DNA of 64,000 bases from Antedon mediterranea (lineage: Eukaryota; Echinodermata; Crinoidea; Comatulida; Antedonidae): contig NC_092680.1 of assembly GCF_964355755.1 (NCBI RefSeq), positions 17,213,001-17,277,000 of the forward strand, in the 5' to 3' direction. The position numbers were made by a program, and so were the translations under genes. Below are positions 11,798 to 26,700 of the stretch, one piece after another. Each line of letters starts with the position of its first letter. The first letter of the stretch is position 1. The notes below the pieces were generated by a model. That model worked only from the letters and a program-made list of their open reading frames with translations, did no database searches and was not told the DNA's origin.

Positions 11798-14700
11798 ATG
11801 GCCTGTTGGAAATTCGTCTGTTTTTTTCTTTCTACCTTTCTACATTTAAGTAAAGGTATGTTATTAATATTATTTTAGTATTTACCAATGCTGTAAATAA
11901 ATGTAAAGAAAAGGGTATCTCCGACTAACTGCTTCTCTACATTTAGAAAGAAACTTGGATGTTATGCTCTTCAAAGTAGACTACTGTATATTATAATATG
12001 AATTACTTCGTTATTATTTTAAAACAAAATGTTTTCCGGAATTAGTTTTTTAACATGACTAAACATTTTTAATAATCAAAATGTATTTACACATTAAACT
12101 TTCGGCACTAGTTCCGTTTCGCACCTGTTTTTATTTCGACTTCCTTTCGACTCCAATCTTTGTAACTTATTGTGAATACCACACCTTAGGATTGGGCCTC
12201 ATAAGTACTTGTATGAAGAAAAATCACATAAATCCCTTAAATTGATGATTTTGCAGACGTGTTCGCGAATTTCGCATACACGAAGTTCAATATTTTTATT
12301 TCTGTGGACCGCCGAAAGAGCAACTAAAATAGAGGATTTAAAACTCAGTGGAATGCATCTACTTTTAATGCATCTATTATGAAATACATGTTTTAATTTC
12401 CATTTTTTGTCAATAAAAATCTTGTAACATGTTACTGCTGATAATGTTCTGTTTCCAAAGAACATTAACCAACCCTAAATCAGCATAAATTATTAGTCTG
12501 TGCCCGGGACTAAGACTAAGAGGGATATTATTTAGATCATTGAGGTATATAAACCTACAGTTTATGATGATGAATTTGTCGATTTTTATTCTTAAAAGTC
12601 AACGAAAACCATGTAAAGTATCAACAGTAACATTTCAGTTGTATTGACATTGAGAAAATATATTGAAATTGAATAATGAATAATTAATAGATGCATTAAA
12701 TATACGCATTCCACTGACTTTTTAGAAATTCACAAACCGTGTGCGAGAAACACGTCTGTAAATTCATCAATTTAAAGGATTTATTTGTTTTCTGTGATTC
12801 TCCATCGTAAAAGTACTTATGAGGTCTTATTCTAAATTGCGGTATTCAGGATTAAGTTCGTTAACAAATTTAGAGTCGAAATAAAAGACAGTTGCGAAAC
12901 GGAACTAACTAGAGCGCCAACATTTCTATTGTTCCTGTGGTTCTTGTTATTCGTTCACACACTGATGACGGTAAATTAATCAAATATATCGGTAACTAGA
13001 TATGATATGATATTTAATGCTTTAGGAAAAGATATTTAAAAATATTTTTCCCTAAAGCATTGTACAATCTACCACATGTACGCATCTCGAGTAAACATAT
13101 TGGCACGTAATGGAGCCAGTTTCCATTAAATCGCTTCACTGTATCGGTATCGCCGACAGTTGTCCCCGATTTGGGATATAGTCCATGAGCATTTAGAGTT
13201 TGACCCGCAAATGTTTGGTAACAACCTGATTGGAACATCATACTAAAAGTCCTGAAAAATCCTTCTTGTGCTCTCCAAGAAATCCAAGATGGCGTCCAAA
13301 ATAGCCGCCATAGTTCACAATATACACATTCCTATTTGCTCTAACAGAAAAAGTCTATTAATTATAGAGACAATTTGTTCACAAGATTAATTAATCTTTC
13401 TTATAAACATCCACTAAAAAATGCAGTACTGTACTTTTCATTTTAATTACTATGCTAGGGGTTATGTACTGGTTGGTATGTTGGTCTAGCCTGCTGGACC
13501 TGACCAGCGCCTACTAGACTATGTAAATATTACTAGTAGTGCCTTAGCCTAGCAGAGCATATTGTAGTACAGCCGGCCTATTACACCGGATATATGAATA
13601 TAATGACTTTTAATTATTACCCGACAGAATAACAGTACATATGTTTTATCATGTATTATTACCCACTGCTGTATATCTATTTATGTATATATTTTTTTCA
13701 GATATTTTATCATTTTGTTTATTATGTACACCTCATGTTATATCACAATATATGATTGTATTATGTAAACAAAATGATCATAACTATTTTCATGTAATAG
13801 TCCACTGATGATGCGTATAGAATCATGAGTTATTACATTAACATTATAATGTTTCATGTAAAATAGTTGCATGATGATTGATATTATGTTATCAAGGTAA
13901 ATGACTGTATACTGTGACATATATAAATATTTGTTGTATTACAACTTACAGTAGGCCTAGGCTATGTTATCAAGATAACTGACTGATAATGTGTGCCACG
14001 TTTGACATAATCTATAGTACAGAAATATTGTTTTCGAAAATGGGCCAACCATTATGAATACAAATGTTAATTTCTACCAGGAAAATATAAATCATATAAT
14101 CAATATCGAGTCAATAATTGTTAACAAAGGTAGTGGATTCCAATTGAATCACTCAAAATCAATGAATTTTTATAATCCAATCCTGTTCTCCGAAGATGAA
14201 GCTGCTGTAGTAGCGACAGTGCAGCGATTTAATAGAAACCATGCTGCCGCTTCGATGATTTTCAGGTGTGAAACTGAGACACTGAAGTCGTAACTATACA
14301 GATATTTTAATATTGCGATAGTTGGACTAAACAACGCTTGTAAGAAACATGTTAATGTAAATGTGGAGTGAATGCTTTTAATAAAGAGATCGGCCTTGTT
14401 TTTGTCTTTTTATTTATTTATTTCCACTTTATTTAGGAGCGTAAACCTTCTAGCATATCAGGCCAGCTAATATTCAGAGGTCTTCTTTAAAATTATAAAC
14501 ATATTATATTTAACTAAATTAAACTCTTTACACTATTAAATAAAATATAAAAAATTACATTATATTTAAACAATTATAAACTTAATTAAACCTCTCTAAT
14601 AATGGGTGTTTTATCATTGTTTATATAGGTGTTATATTCAAGTAAGCGGTTTTTTTTTAATACAGGTGATATTATGTTTGTAGTCAACCGGATTCCTCCT

Positions 14701-17700
14701 GGAATATATATGACAAACATTAGTTCCAGTGACAACACAACTTTAATTCTAGCATCAGTTATTCAGAATGTCGGATTAACCCGACCTTTCGCTATCGATT
14801 ATGACATTATCAGATTAACACTGTATTGGTCTGATGTCAGCAAGTACACCATTGAACGGTTTTCACTTGTCACTAACCAACATGAAGTGTTTGTATCAGG
14901 TAATATTCTATTCATTTTTACATTTGTTTTCTTTTAATTCAAAATGTAAGTAAAAAAAATGTATTTTTGTTATGTTAATTTATTTGTTAAGAATATGCAT
15001 AATTATTTGGTAGCAAGTGTATAACTTCACTAGCTTCATCATGTAGTCCAAATACTGATGTCAGCAAGGACTCCATTGAAAGGCTTTCACTTGTCACTAA
15101 CCATGAAGTGTTTAAAACACTTGGGACATTATGCTCGTAATATTCTATATTCATTGACATTGTTTTATTAGGAAAATTAAGCATCATGATATTTGGTAGC
15201 ATTTGTTTCGCTAATTTTTAAATCAAATTGTATGCAAAAGAAATGTATTTTTTTTGTTAATGTTTATTTATTCCTTTTTTGAAAGAATTTCATTTAGCTT
15301 CGATTTTGTATAGATGACAAATTTCGTTTTTGTAAAAGCACAAGTTAACGGAGTACTTACTCGAACGTTTCGATCTCTATCAGAGATCCTTCTCAACTGA
15401 CTGCGGAGTGTTAATGCAGCTTGGTCATTCTTGACGTCATCTGTTGATGACGTTGTACGCCTCCGGTTGTAGGTTGGAGGTTGAAGAACAAAGGACACGA
15501 ACCACAGAAGGAAAAGATCAAGATGCGAGGTAGCATAGGAATCCCCTATGTAAAAGGAATGGCAGAAAGAATACGACGCACTCTCTCCTATCACAATGTC
15601 GGAACCTATTTCCTACCCCAAAATAAAATCAAGAATAGCCTCGTCCACCCAAAAGATAAAATCGAGAAGATGGATACATGTGGAGTAATCTACGAAGTCA
15701 CCTGCCGCAACTGTCCACAAGTTTACATTGGGGAAACAGGGAGGGCATTACAAACACGAATTAATGATCACAAAAAAGATGTTACAACAAACACGGGGGG
15801 AGTAATGACTAGGGCCTCCAGAACATCCACATCTTCGATCATACACAAATCTGCCATTACAGAACATGTCATAAAACACAATCATGTACCGAACTGGGAG
15901 GCTACCATCTTAACCAAAGAGCCTAAACGCAAAGACAGACAGATTAGAGAATCATTACATATAAGGAGAAATAAAGAGAAGACCATGAACCGGGACACTG
16001 GAGCCCACGAACTCTCGCATTTGTACAATGATTTGATAGACACATCACCTGGCCGAGCCCCGCACAACCTCCAACCTACAACCGGAGGCGTACAACGTCA
16101 TCAACAGATGACGTCAAGAATGACCAAGCTGCATTAACACTCCGCAGTCAGTTGAGAAGGATCTCTGATAGAGATCGAAACGTTCGAGTAAGTACTCCGT
16201 TAACTTGTGCTTTTACAAAAACGAAATTTGTCATCTGTTTATTTATTGTTTAAGAATAGGCCTATGCCTAATTATTTGGTAGCAAGTTTATAATATCGTT
16301 AAGTTTACATAGCCCAAATAGACCAACTCTTCAGAGTTATTTCAAGGTTGAACCAAAAGTTGTTGAAATAAACGTTGTTGTTTAATTATCATAAATAAAC
16401 GTTTGAGGATACTAAAGTAAAATAGTGTCGGTAAGAAAATTACGTTTTACCTCTTTTTGCATAGGTGATGTTATAAGTATAAGCAACAATTTATCAATCC
16501 GTATACGATTTTTCCAAAAATTGTAGATAACGGGGTCGGATTTAGGATTTCTGAATCGAAATATTTCAGTAAGCGTTGATAACACTGATGTGAGGTTAGG
16601 ATAGATAGCGCCTAGTCCAAAGGCGTATCAGAAGTTAAACAATTTTATGTATAATTTATATAGGCCAATCTATTATTTCCTGCTTTCGCAAACAAATATC
16701 TTTCTTTTGTCATTTCCTCTGCATACAAGAACTAAAAAACCTGGGATAATCAAGGGTATAATAGAATCAATAAACCCTAGAAAGCAAAACACCAAACATA
16801 ATTAATAATAAAAACTACAGAAATAAATTACACGATTATTATAAATATCATAAACAGAATTTTACAAACAAATTCAACTGAACAATAAAAGTAACTATTA
16901 AAAACAACATGTAAAACAATCAATATATCATGCTCTGTAAAAATAAAGACATTATCTAATTATTTTGTAAATAAATTGCCACGAAATCTAATTAATACTT
17001 TACTGCAAAAGGATCAATGTTCTTGTAAAATGTCACTCACTAATATCTAAGGAATCCCACTAAAACTTGTTTGTACTTAAATCTGAAAATGAGATTCTTG
17101 AAATTTATAATCTAAAATAGTGCCGGCCTTGGCGATGTTGAACTACAATAATTATAAAAAATTGAACCCTTTTTAGGCCTCCGAACGCATAACTTATATA
17201 ATGTTCTCATCATAAAATGTCCCAACTTTTCATAAAAGAAATGATCGTACGGTTCAAATATTAAACTGCCTTGCTTTTTAAAGATACGCCATAAATTATA
17301 TATATATATAACATACTTGTTTTCTTTCGACGTGAGCAAGCATTACGAAAAAAATATAATTAGTTGCGTCGAGCACCTTATTTCTGAAAATTAGTGACGT
17401 GAAAATCGTTAACCAAAGGGTATCAAAACATGGAAGATCATTACATTTCTGCAGAATAATTAAGAAAACAAAATGGTAAATTTAAAGTTATGTTTTTAAT
17501 TAACTCAAACAATAGGATTTGTTCATCGCAATGCTATTTATCAGCTAATAATATGCAAGTTAAAATGCCTAGCTAGGTAGGGTTTTTGCGGCCGAATGAA
17601 ATTGTTTTAATGCGAGCGACATATGATGCGTGCGCGATACATGCGTTGCGTTCAAATCAAATTTATAAAAAAGTACGTTAGCACGCAACTGTTCGCTGAA

Positions 17701-20700
17701 TGATGAACTACACTGTTATGCAAATGAGTAGAATGTTGACGTCATCCGTCAAAGTAAACGTTTATTTCCTCGTTCGAAAGTTTAACCCTAGTCGAGGGTT
17801 GAGCATCATTTGAAATGTGTTAACACAGTTTTAGTCTTTAGCATATAAAGTCAATTTCAGATGCAGATGTGCGTGGTTTAGCCGTTGATGGAGCTGGAAA
17901 AAAACTTTATTGGAAAGATTCTGAAAAAAACAGAATTGAAGTAATCAATCTGGATGGAACAAAGAGAACAATTCTGTTTGACGCGGGATTATCCTATCCA
18001 CGTGCAATTGAGATAGACACAGCTAACGGGTATGTCACTCTCTCTTAACGCGCGTCAGTCTTTTTTTCAAACACCCAAAGGAGATGAACTATGTGATCAC
18101 ATCTCGGATTAACTTGTATTCTGTATATTATTAATGCATCTAAACCACACATTCAAATTCGTTGAAAAATAATAAAAATGTCAAAGAAGAATGATTGCCT
18201 TTACATTTAAAACATTCCAGGAATTAAATTTCATTAATAATATCTCAGCTTTAGTAGTTTTGTAAGTTTCTATATAATCTGTCCAGTATAGGCCAATTCT
18301 GTAAATACATTGTCACATGGCATCTGTACTATGTTGTGGATAAAATTAGTGTAGGCTTATACAGGTGTCACATGTGATACAGATATAACACTGTATTACA
18401 GAATATACTTACAGTACTTAGAATCCTGCCATAAAACCATCGAACCACCTGTATCATAATCTAAATTAGTAAAAGACTGACCCCATTAAAGTAATAAATC
18501 TGGATGGAACCTACAGAAAAATTCTTTTTAGTTATGTTTGATATATCTAACGGGTAATGTCACCATCTATACACAGTAAACCACTTTTCACTTTGCAAGG
18601 AGATCAACTATAAACTTCACATTTCCAATCTTTTGTTTCTTCTTTTTGATTAGTAAGCAAAAACGTAATAATAATAATGCATTAATACAACTCAACAATT
18701 AAGGTAGTAAATATTCGTAAATCATTAATAATTAATCTGCCTCAGTAATTTCGTAAGTTTCAATATATATTTTTTTATCCGTGGAAGGGATGTGAACGTC
18801 TTGTAACAGAACGTTAAATGTAGTAACATAGATTATACTTATACTTAGATACCTGTACTGGACTGATAGAGAAAACCATGTGATAGAGCGAGCTAATTTA
18901 AACGACTTGAGTACAAGGGCTGTCTTAGTAACAAGTGTACCAGTCGCAACCGGACTTGTTTTAGCAGTTCCCGGTAAGTTACTGTAGGCCTATGACCATG
19001 AATGCATATAAGTTATATAATATTACTACCGTATGTAATATATTATGCTTACTATTAGTAACTATTTCTAATGCTGATTGTTTATGAATGTACATAAAGT
19101 CGCTTACTAGGCTATAGTCAAACCTAGAAAATAAATTGTTACCAACTTTTGAGCCCGCAGAGCTTAATGACAAAAAACAACGATCGATTACCGTACATAT
19201 TAAAATAAATTAAATTATGTTTTAAGTATCGTGGCTGGTATCGAGGCCTATTTCTATTGTCATCCACCTATATTAGGCATGGCGGTGGTTGATAAGTGCT
19301 ATGGATGTTACAAAATATTCTTTAATACGTGAAGCTATTGGTACCAACTAATCCCAAGTACATTTTAACATAATTTGACTTGTTAATACGTATAATACAA
19401 TAAGGATCAAGCACGCATGTTTTGAAATACTATTTATAAGAAAGGAAAGATGTAGTATGATGCATGTACTGACGAAATTGAGGAGGCTAACCTTGTGCAC
19501 GCTCCATATTATGTATAGTCAATGTGTGCGCATCCGAGGCATGTGCTGGCTCAGCATTGTATTGCTAGTTCATGATACTATAAATCGTGTAAAATGTACG
19601 TGGGGTTATCACTTTGACATTCAATGTAGGCCTACTGACATTAGCGACTTTGCGTTCACACGACGCGCCACGCGTCTTTCATTCGAGTAAAAAGAAATTT
19701 CCGCGCACGCTCAGAAACACATGAGCATGCGCATAATGACATTTTTACTCGTTAGGCACAAAGTATGTTGCTCAGACCCCATAATCAAAGCTATGCTTAC
19801 ATTTAATTACATTCTCCTCTTTCTCAATGAGTGATAAACATTTTTTTTTACGTTTTACATTCTGATTCATTTTCTTAAATGTTATTTTTCATTTGAACTA
19901 AATGAATGATAATCCATTTTTGCGCGCCTACTAAAAGGTCACGTTCTTGAAATTATCGTTTTATTAAAACTTAATACGCATATTCAAGTACAGTATTCAA
20001 TCGTAAACGTCTCTCTCATTTTTGTTTTTCACTATTCTTAAGATGGAAAGATGTATTGGTGCGACCATATAACTAAGTTAATCGAGGAAGCTAACCTTGA
20101 CGGTACTAACAGAAGAACGATTATAACTCTGCCGAATAGCCCGCATGAAATTGACATTTATGGAAACTATCTGTATTGGACAGGTTATAATGGTGGTATA
20201 TATCGAGTGGATAGAACAACCGGAGTATCATCACGAGAAAGTAGCGATATTAGACTTAATAATCCAAAAGGCTTATATATTTTAACAAGTAAATATTCAA
20301 TTTTAATATTGAAATGAAATTGTTAACTGAAATTGTAGTTAAAGATGCAAATGGCACACGTTCCATTAGCGTTGCTTTTATATTTCTATTTCAGTATAGG
20401 CCTAGTTAATAGTATACAAATAATGAATGTTTATGAGTGTAATGGTACAAATAATGGCACGAGGTGAATGATGAAAGGTTATATTTCAACGAGGCGATGA
20501 GCCGAGTTGAAATATAACCTTTCATCATTCACCAAGTGCCATTATTTGTACCATTACACGAATACAAAACATTCATTATTTGTTTTATATAACATCTAAA
20601 TAAATTCTAGTTATTTGAATCAAATAAAAGGTAGCCCTAGCCAAAGTTTACTACATTTCATTCACACACATTTGATTAAAAACATTAACATTTCGTTTTA

Positions 20701-23700
20701 AATAATTTTATATTAAATGTTATATTTATATGGATTTCGTAAACACACCTACTTTTGTGTTAATTATGTCAACAAACGACCAAACAATCCTAGGCCTAGC
20801 AAGGCTAAAACGCCTAGGCTAGGCCTAGCCTAATACTAGCATGGCCTAGGCTAGACCTAGTAGCCTAGTACTAGCTTGGCTGAAAGGCAAAACTTCGACA
20901 GACAATTGGAACTTATCTAAGCTAATTATGGTTTTTCCAACAATTCCACGTCCTGTAGGGATGTCCCCATTAATTAATCAAAATCCTAAAAACGATCTAA
21001 AGCTAATTTAAATGCCTTTTTGAATGAAATTAGTACATAATGTCCAAATCGTACACAAATATCTGCTGCTGTTGCATATCTCGAGGTGGTGTTTACAAAT
21101 GAAACTCAGACCAGACGACAGGTGGCGCTGTTGTATTTCACAGTACATAGCCATATCATAGGATAATTTGTGTACTAGATTTTTTTTCATCCGCGAGACG
21201 TTTTTTTTTTCGTACACAAAAATGTTTCAAAAAGTACTATTTAACGATCGTTGAATAGTGCGTACTATTGCACGCCATGTGACCCACATTCGTCCAATCA
21301 AATGACAGGAATTTATTTAGGTGTTATATAATAAAGTATATTTGTGGTCAACAAGCCTATTTTTAATTTACCTTTTTTAAGTACCTACATTCACAATTAA
21401 GTCAAATGTGCTAGTAAAAACACTCTTTAGAACAAAACAATGTAAGACGAAATTGGAAATTCACTCAGTTTCCGAAATAATTTAAATCGACGAAATATTA
21501 TTATATTATAATATTATTGGGCGAAAGTTGCTTAATTTTTGGCGAACAAGAGTTCCATCGAGTACATTTTGATAAAAGACGCATTCCTACATATTATTGT
21601 GTTTGGTTATTTTAAGATCACAGACTACATTTTAAGAACCCTAATTGAACCTATATTGCGGTCATTTTTGTTGTATTTAAACGGGTATTAATCTGAAAAA
21701 AGAAGTTCATTATAACAATTTAAGCGACTAGCTTTAAATACCGGTATGCATTGCGCGCAAATTGCTTCAACGATAAACCCCAAAATAGAGGCGATTGTGA
21801 ATAAATTTACCGGATCTTCCCCATTCTGTATGGATTCTGCCACAACGCAAGGATGTATTTTTCTAATGTGAGAACCAAGCTTTAAATGAATACGGTAATG
21901 AATAGTAAGTTGTTTAAAACAATATGATTCAGATTCAAACAACTGTATCTACAAATTATTGCCAATAAACTATTAGGTTGAACACAACGAAATAATTACG
22001 TAAACAAAATAATTAATATCCTTAAAATGTAATTGACTACAAATAATTAAATAATCTGATAGCAGACCATCGTATAGACATTTATAATACACCTGATTGT
22101 ATTCTTGCAATTTCATTGGTCAATTATGCCTCGTTAAATAGTGAAGTCAATTTTTTCAACGAATATAAAACATAAATTATTTGTATAATAATTCTTATTT
22201 TTATTGTTATTATCTAATTGTTTATTAATACCGGCAACGTATACTTTCAGCTCCCATCATCATCATGGATGCGGGCGCAACCGTAGAAGATTCGACAACC
22301 TACTACGGAATTGAAGATGAAGTGAAGACAGATTTCTTGGTGAACACTACTGGATTGACATTAGGAACAGGCATTAAAATCACCCTAACAGCTGAGAATA
22401 TGGAGGTAATTAACTAAATAGTAAAAAGGAACACAAATTTTGTATATACAGTTTTTCTGACCATGTCATTAATTTATATATATCATGTCTATATATAATG
22501 ACAAATTAGGCTATTTTTTGGTAATTCTCAATTTAAGTCGGCGGCTATAGGGTGTAATGTTTTCCACTTCGTTGTACTTTTGGTGGTGTTCATCTAATAA
22601 TCACATACAGTGTCAAAAATCGGATAATTAGTGTTTAAAACTTGCACAGTTGTTGACCTGTGCGTCGATGATTCTCATTTGAGAATGCATATGAAGTTAT
22701 GGAATAAGTAGAATGGAAAAACTTCGTAGTCGCAAGACGATAATTCCGCACGTGATCCGGATTTTATATGCATTTTGTTTGGATTGGATTTTACACGTTA
22801 ACTAAAACTTTGAGATTTAATTTTGAAAATACATTTCTATATCATATTTTATCAGTGACACTGACAGGTTCAGAGTTCTCATAAACATAAACTATTTACA
22901 AGAAAAATGTTTAAATATAACGGCAAAGAACTAATCAAATGTTGGCCGGACATAAAGTCCACCGTAAGCCTACTGAGAACAATGGATAACATGTCTGCCC
23001 TACTGACGGACGTAAAATGAATGTGGCCAAATGAAACAAGCTATGCATTCATGTGTCGTGTGTCGACATGGATAAATACGTTAGTGTTTCCAAGAATTAG
23101 CACACACGGAACATAATGTATATAGTAGGCCTACTATAATACCGGTTGGGTGTAATTATTACCCGATTCACCGTGCTGTATCTTCACGTACTGCTAGATA
23201 TTTTCTCAGTGTCGAAGGAATATTTGGGTGTAATACTATAGGAGAAACATGTGAAACACATGTGATGTTGTATTATCAAATATTCCTATGATACTGGCCC
23301 GGATACTGAGCAAATATAGATACAGCACCGATAATCTGGTGGTAATTATAGTAACATCTTTTTTCAGTTCAACCTGTCTGCAGATCCTTTTATATGGACT
23401 TTAACAGGAAACGGAAATACCGACTCAACCATGACGGTATGGTTCTGTTTTATATGTTCCTAATATACGGTATTGGTTAATTGTGTAATGTTGTGATCAT
23501 AACAAAATAAGTTTGACGTGTGATTTTAGCAGTGAAATAATTAAATATAACTTAATGTAATGATATGTCAAAACCATAGATATATGTATTTTCTCTATAA
23601 TATAATTGGACGTGCGGAAGAAATAGAAGCAGAACCCGACTTTAATCTCAGAGATTCTAAGATTTTTACATAAATTCTGAGTTACTTCTCGATCCCGATC

Positions 23701-26700
23701 TACTGTGTTTTGTTTTTAAGTCAGATTTACCAGGGAGTTATTACAACTTCCTGAATTTACTATCAGATGGTGCTACAGATTCATTGTATTTTTCAGAGCG
23801 ACTTAAATTTCACCCTGATCTCCGCATCAGAAATTACTTTGTCTTTTAGTAATAACAGTTTGTTTTCATCTGACATTCAATTTGAAGGGACCATCAATTC
23901 TACTGTTAATGGTATTTTAACTGAATCTTTTGTTTTTATAATAATAATAATTACCTCCGCCATAAGGAGGTTATATTTTCATCCCTGTATGTTGGTATGT
24001 TTGTGTGTATGTGGGTGACGTGTGTGTGTGTCTGTGAACAGCCTGGAAGTCACAGTTTTTATGCCACAACGATCTATGCCCCAAAAGCTCGGACGAGTTC
24101 GATTTTAAGGGGAAAAGGTCACAACTAACAAAAAAACACAGTTTGTATCCGATTCTCTCCAAACTTAGCCACAATGATCAATGATTCACCATATAATTGT
24201 GGTTAAATTTTGAAGAGTCAGGATCAAAGATTAAGGTCCAAAAAGAAAAGAAATAAAAAAATAATTAAAAAAAAAAACCCTCAGCGGGAATTGAACCAGC
24301 AATCACAACTGTGAGAGGCTGGATACATAGCCATTACACCAAACTCTCATCCACAACTTTATAGTGTGCAGTTAGCCTATTTATACTTAGAACTAATAAA
24401 AAAAAGTAAAACGTTATAATTTCCGGGGAAATTTTATGTAGGGCAATTTTACAGTAGGCGGAGGTTTGTACTCTCGGAGTACCCTCTAGTTTACACTGTA
24501 AGCTGTTTAACCCAAATGAGTGTTACCACATTCTTGTTCCTATAAAACTGATATCGTTAGCGTATAAGATCAGATTTACTATCAAATTGATAATCTTTTG
24601 TAACAGTTTTTTTTTATGAATTAATATGCAGACCATAACCGATTACCATATCACATTATAACAGTTCCTATAGATCCCTCCGGTATCGTAATTACGTCAG
24701 CAAGTGCTAACAAAAACTACTTGACAAGAAATATAACACCAATACTTCTTTGAAGTGAACAGTATAGTTTTAATGTCTTCTTAATTTGAATTACCTTAGG
24801 TATACAATAATAATCTTTATTTATTGTTGTTACATCAATTTCTATGTAGCCGATGTAAAACCTGGAGCTATTTTACGTGTAACTATAACAGTTGAAATAA
24901 CTGACATATTCAATGGCTTAGTCACCGCAGAAGGAGTGTCCAACGCAGTTTTCAGTAAACTACCGCAATTCGTGATGAACATCACCGAGCAATCTGCAGA
25001 TGGCAATGTTTATGTTAACGTTGGTCAAAAAGTGCATATGAACCTTATTGTTGAGTTTCCAAAAGGTACCGCTGATCCTACAATTGAAGTCACACTACCA
25101 TACAACTTCACGACTAACAAGACAAGCGAGCAGTGGAGTATCAACAAAGTGTCCGTTTCGTATGTCAGTGACTCCTTATCCTGTACATATTCGACAGAGT
25201 TCTGCTACTACGCTTCTCAGACGCAGTACATTGCTAACGATGATGATTTAGGCATCCTTAAAGACTGGTCGGTGACACAGTTCGACGGATTTATTGAAGT
25301 GAATGACCCAGATGCTTCCTATAACATCTTGGCGTTAGAAGTTGAAATTGTCCTAGACGATACAGACGCGGTGGTCAATGGATCTGAGCACTGGTTAGGA
25401 CTTGGAATGCAGATTGGCGATGGAGCTCACATCTGGGTTGGAGAAGTACCAGTTTATACGCTGATTAATGAAGTCCCGAAGCCTAAGATGTCGTTCAAGA
25501 TAACATACGAAACTAATTCCTTTTATAAAGGGTAAGTTTAGTATCGGATACAAGCAATGTAGGCCTACTGTAAGAGTAATTGTTCTTATTATTGTAGAAT
25601 AGTATGAATGAAATAAGATAAATTTGAATGATTCAAGTTGACACCAGCGAACACTATCAGAACTTATGATGTATATTATTTAATTGGTAAACAATATTGC
25701 ATTCGTCGTATTTGATCGTTGGCAATCATTGTTTATGTTTGGCAATGTAATGTTTTAATGCAACCAATTTGAACATAAGCGGTTGACATTTTGTTTGCGG
25801 CATTTGACATTTGGGTCGCGACAATATTTTCACATAATTGCTTTTGACGTTCTATAAGTATTGGGATATAATGATTGTGGTACCACTCTAGTTCGAATTC
25901 GATAAGATTGGTTGTTATTTTCAGTGATGATGTAATACTACTGATTAGTATTTGGCACGATGACGATTCAACCGGAAAAGCAGTAAATGTAACTTTCACA
26001 ATAATGACGTCGAAAAATGTGCGATATCTTAGTCTTGAATCAGAATATACAGAGCTGTTCCAGCCACCAGTGGTAAACCCAAGCATGTCTGGACCATCTC
26101 CTGTTCGATTTAATGTAAGTTATTCTACAATCAACCGGATTCAATTATGTGTAGGGCCCATGGTCAGCTTGGTCAATAAGGTTTGGAAGAGTACTTTTAC
26201 TTAGTACTTTCGGTGTTTACCTACAGCGCTGATACATTTTGAAAGATTAGGAAACGGGTGGATGGCCAGCCAGTGTAGTACCTTCAGTAACATGTTCAGA
26301 ATACATTCATACACCTATTAATGAAGTATAACGTCTGTCTGCATTAGGATAACAAATTCGATCTTGGCTGGGTGCGATTTGTTCAGTCTTCAGATTTGTT
26401 ATCATTTAAAAGGTTTACAATTATTACAGCCATATTTCACTGTGTGGTGTGTTTCTTTTTCTCTGTTTTAATGACTTATGATATAAGTGGACAGGGGTTT
26501 TCTTAATGAAATCAAAGACAGGCGTATATGACAACATTTAGTAACATTTTGTATGTATTTTACAGCTCGGAACTATTCAGATTGCTGCCAAACCAACTTT
26601 CCGTGTACGCCTAGGAATCGACAAAAACGGAAACACTGTGCCGGGCACTCATCGATTTTTTGGCGTGGTTGATTTGTTGTGGTTCTCGACTGCTAATATC

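Larger units (their letters stand above)
14666..20288 (+). other. exons 2-5: six-bladed YWTD (LDLR class B) propeller module
   Basis: The four exons encode residues 20-277. YWxD/YWTG motifs recur about every 40 residues at 73, 114, 157, 200 and 240, and the MFVVNR stretch near residue 24 is the likely first outer strand, giving six blades as in LDLR/LRP propellers. Unlike LRPs there is no EGF-like Cys-rich module on either side. Introns 1 and 5 are both phase 1, so the module is symmetric. Domain call from motif spacing; ligand unknown. Confidence 0.85.

Noticed and set aside
13017-13063. Perfect hairpin ATGCTTTAGG..CCTAAAGCAT as a microRNA-like precursor
   Set aside because: The loop and stem are extremely A/T-rich with no duplex-length arms of normal complexity; more likely a relic of a small foldback.
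14054-14293. 79-codon plus-strand frame in intron 1 of the lectin-like gene
   Set aside because: No domain, and splicing exon 1 directly to 14666 keeps the frame perfectly. No clear acceptor/donor pair of matching phase was found around it.
24278-24352. Possible functional tRNA gene on the minus strand
   Set aside because: A- and B-box-like sequences are present but no clean anticodon arm or acceptor stem forms. It lies within an interspersed repeat.
25733-26086. 117-codon minus-strand frame
   Set aside because: Antisense of lectin-gene exon 10 and flanking intron; no recognisable domain.
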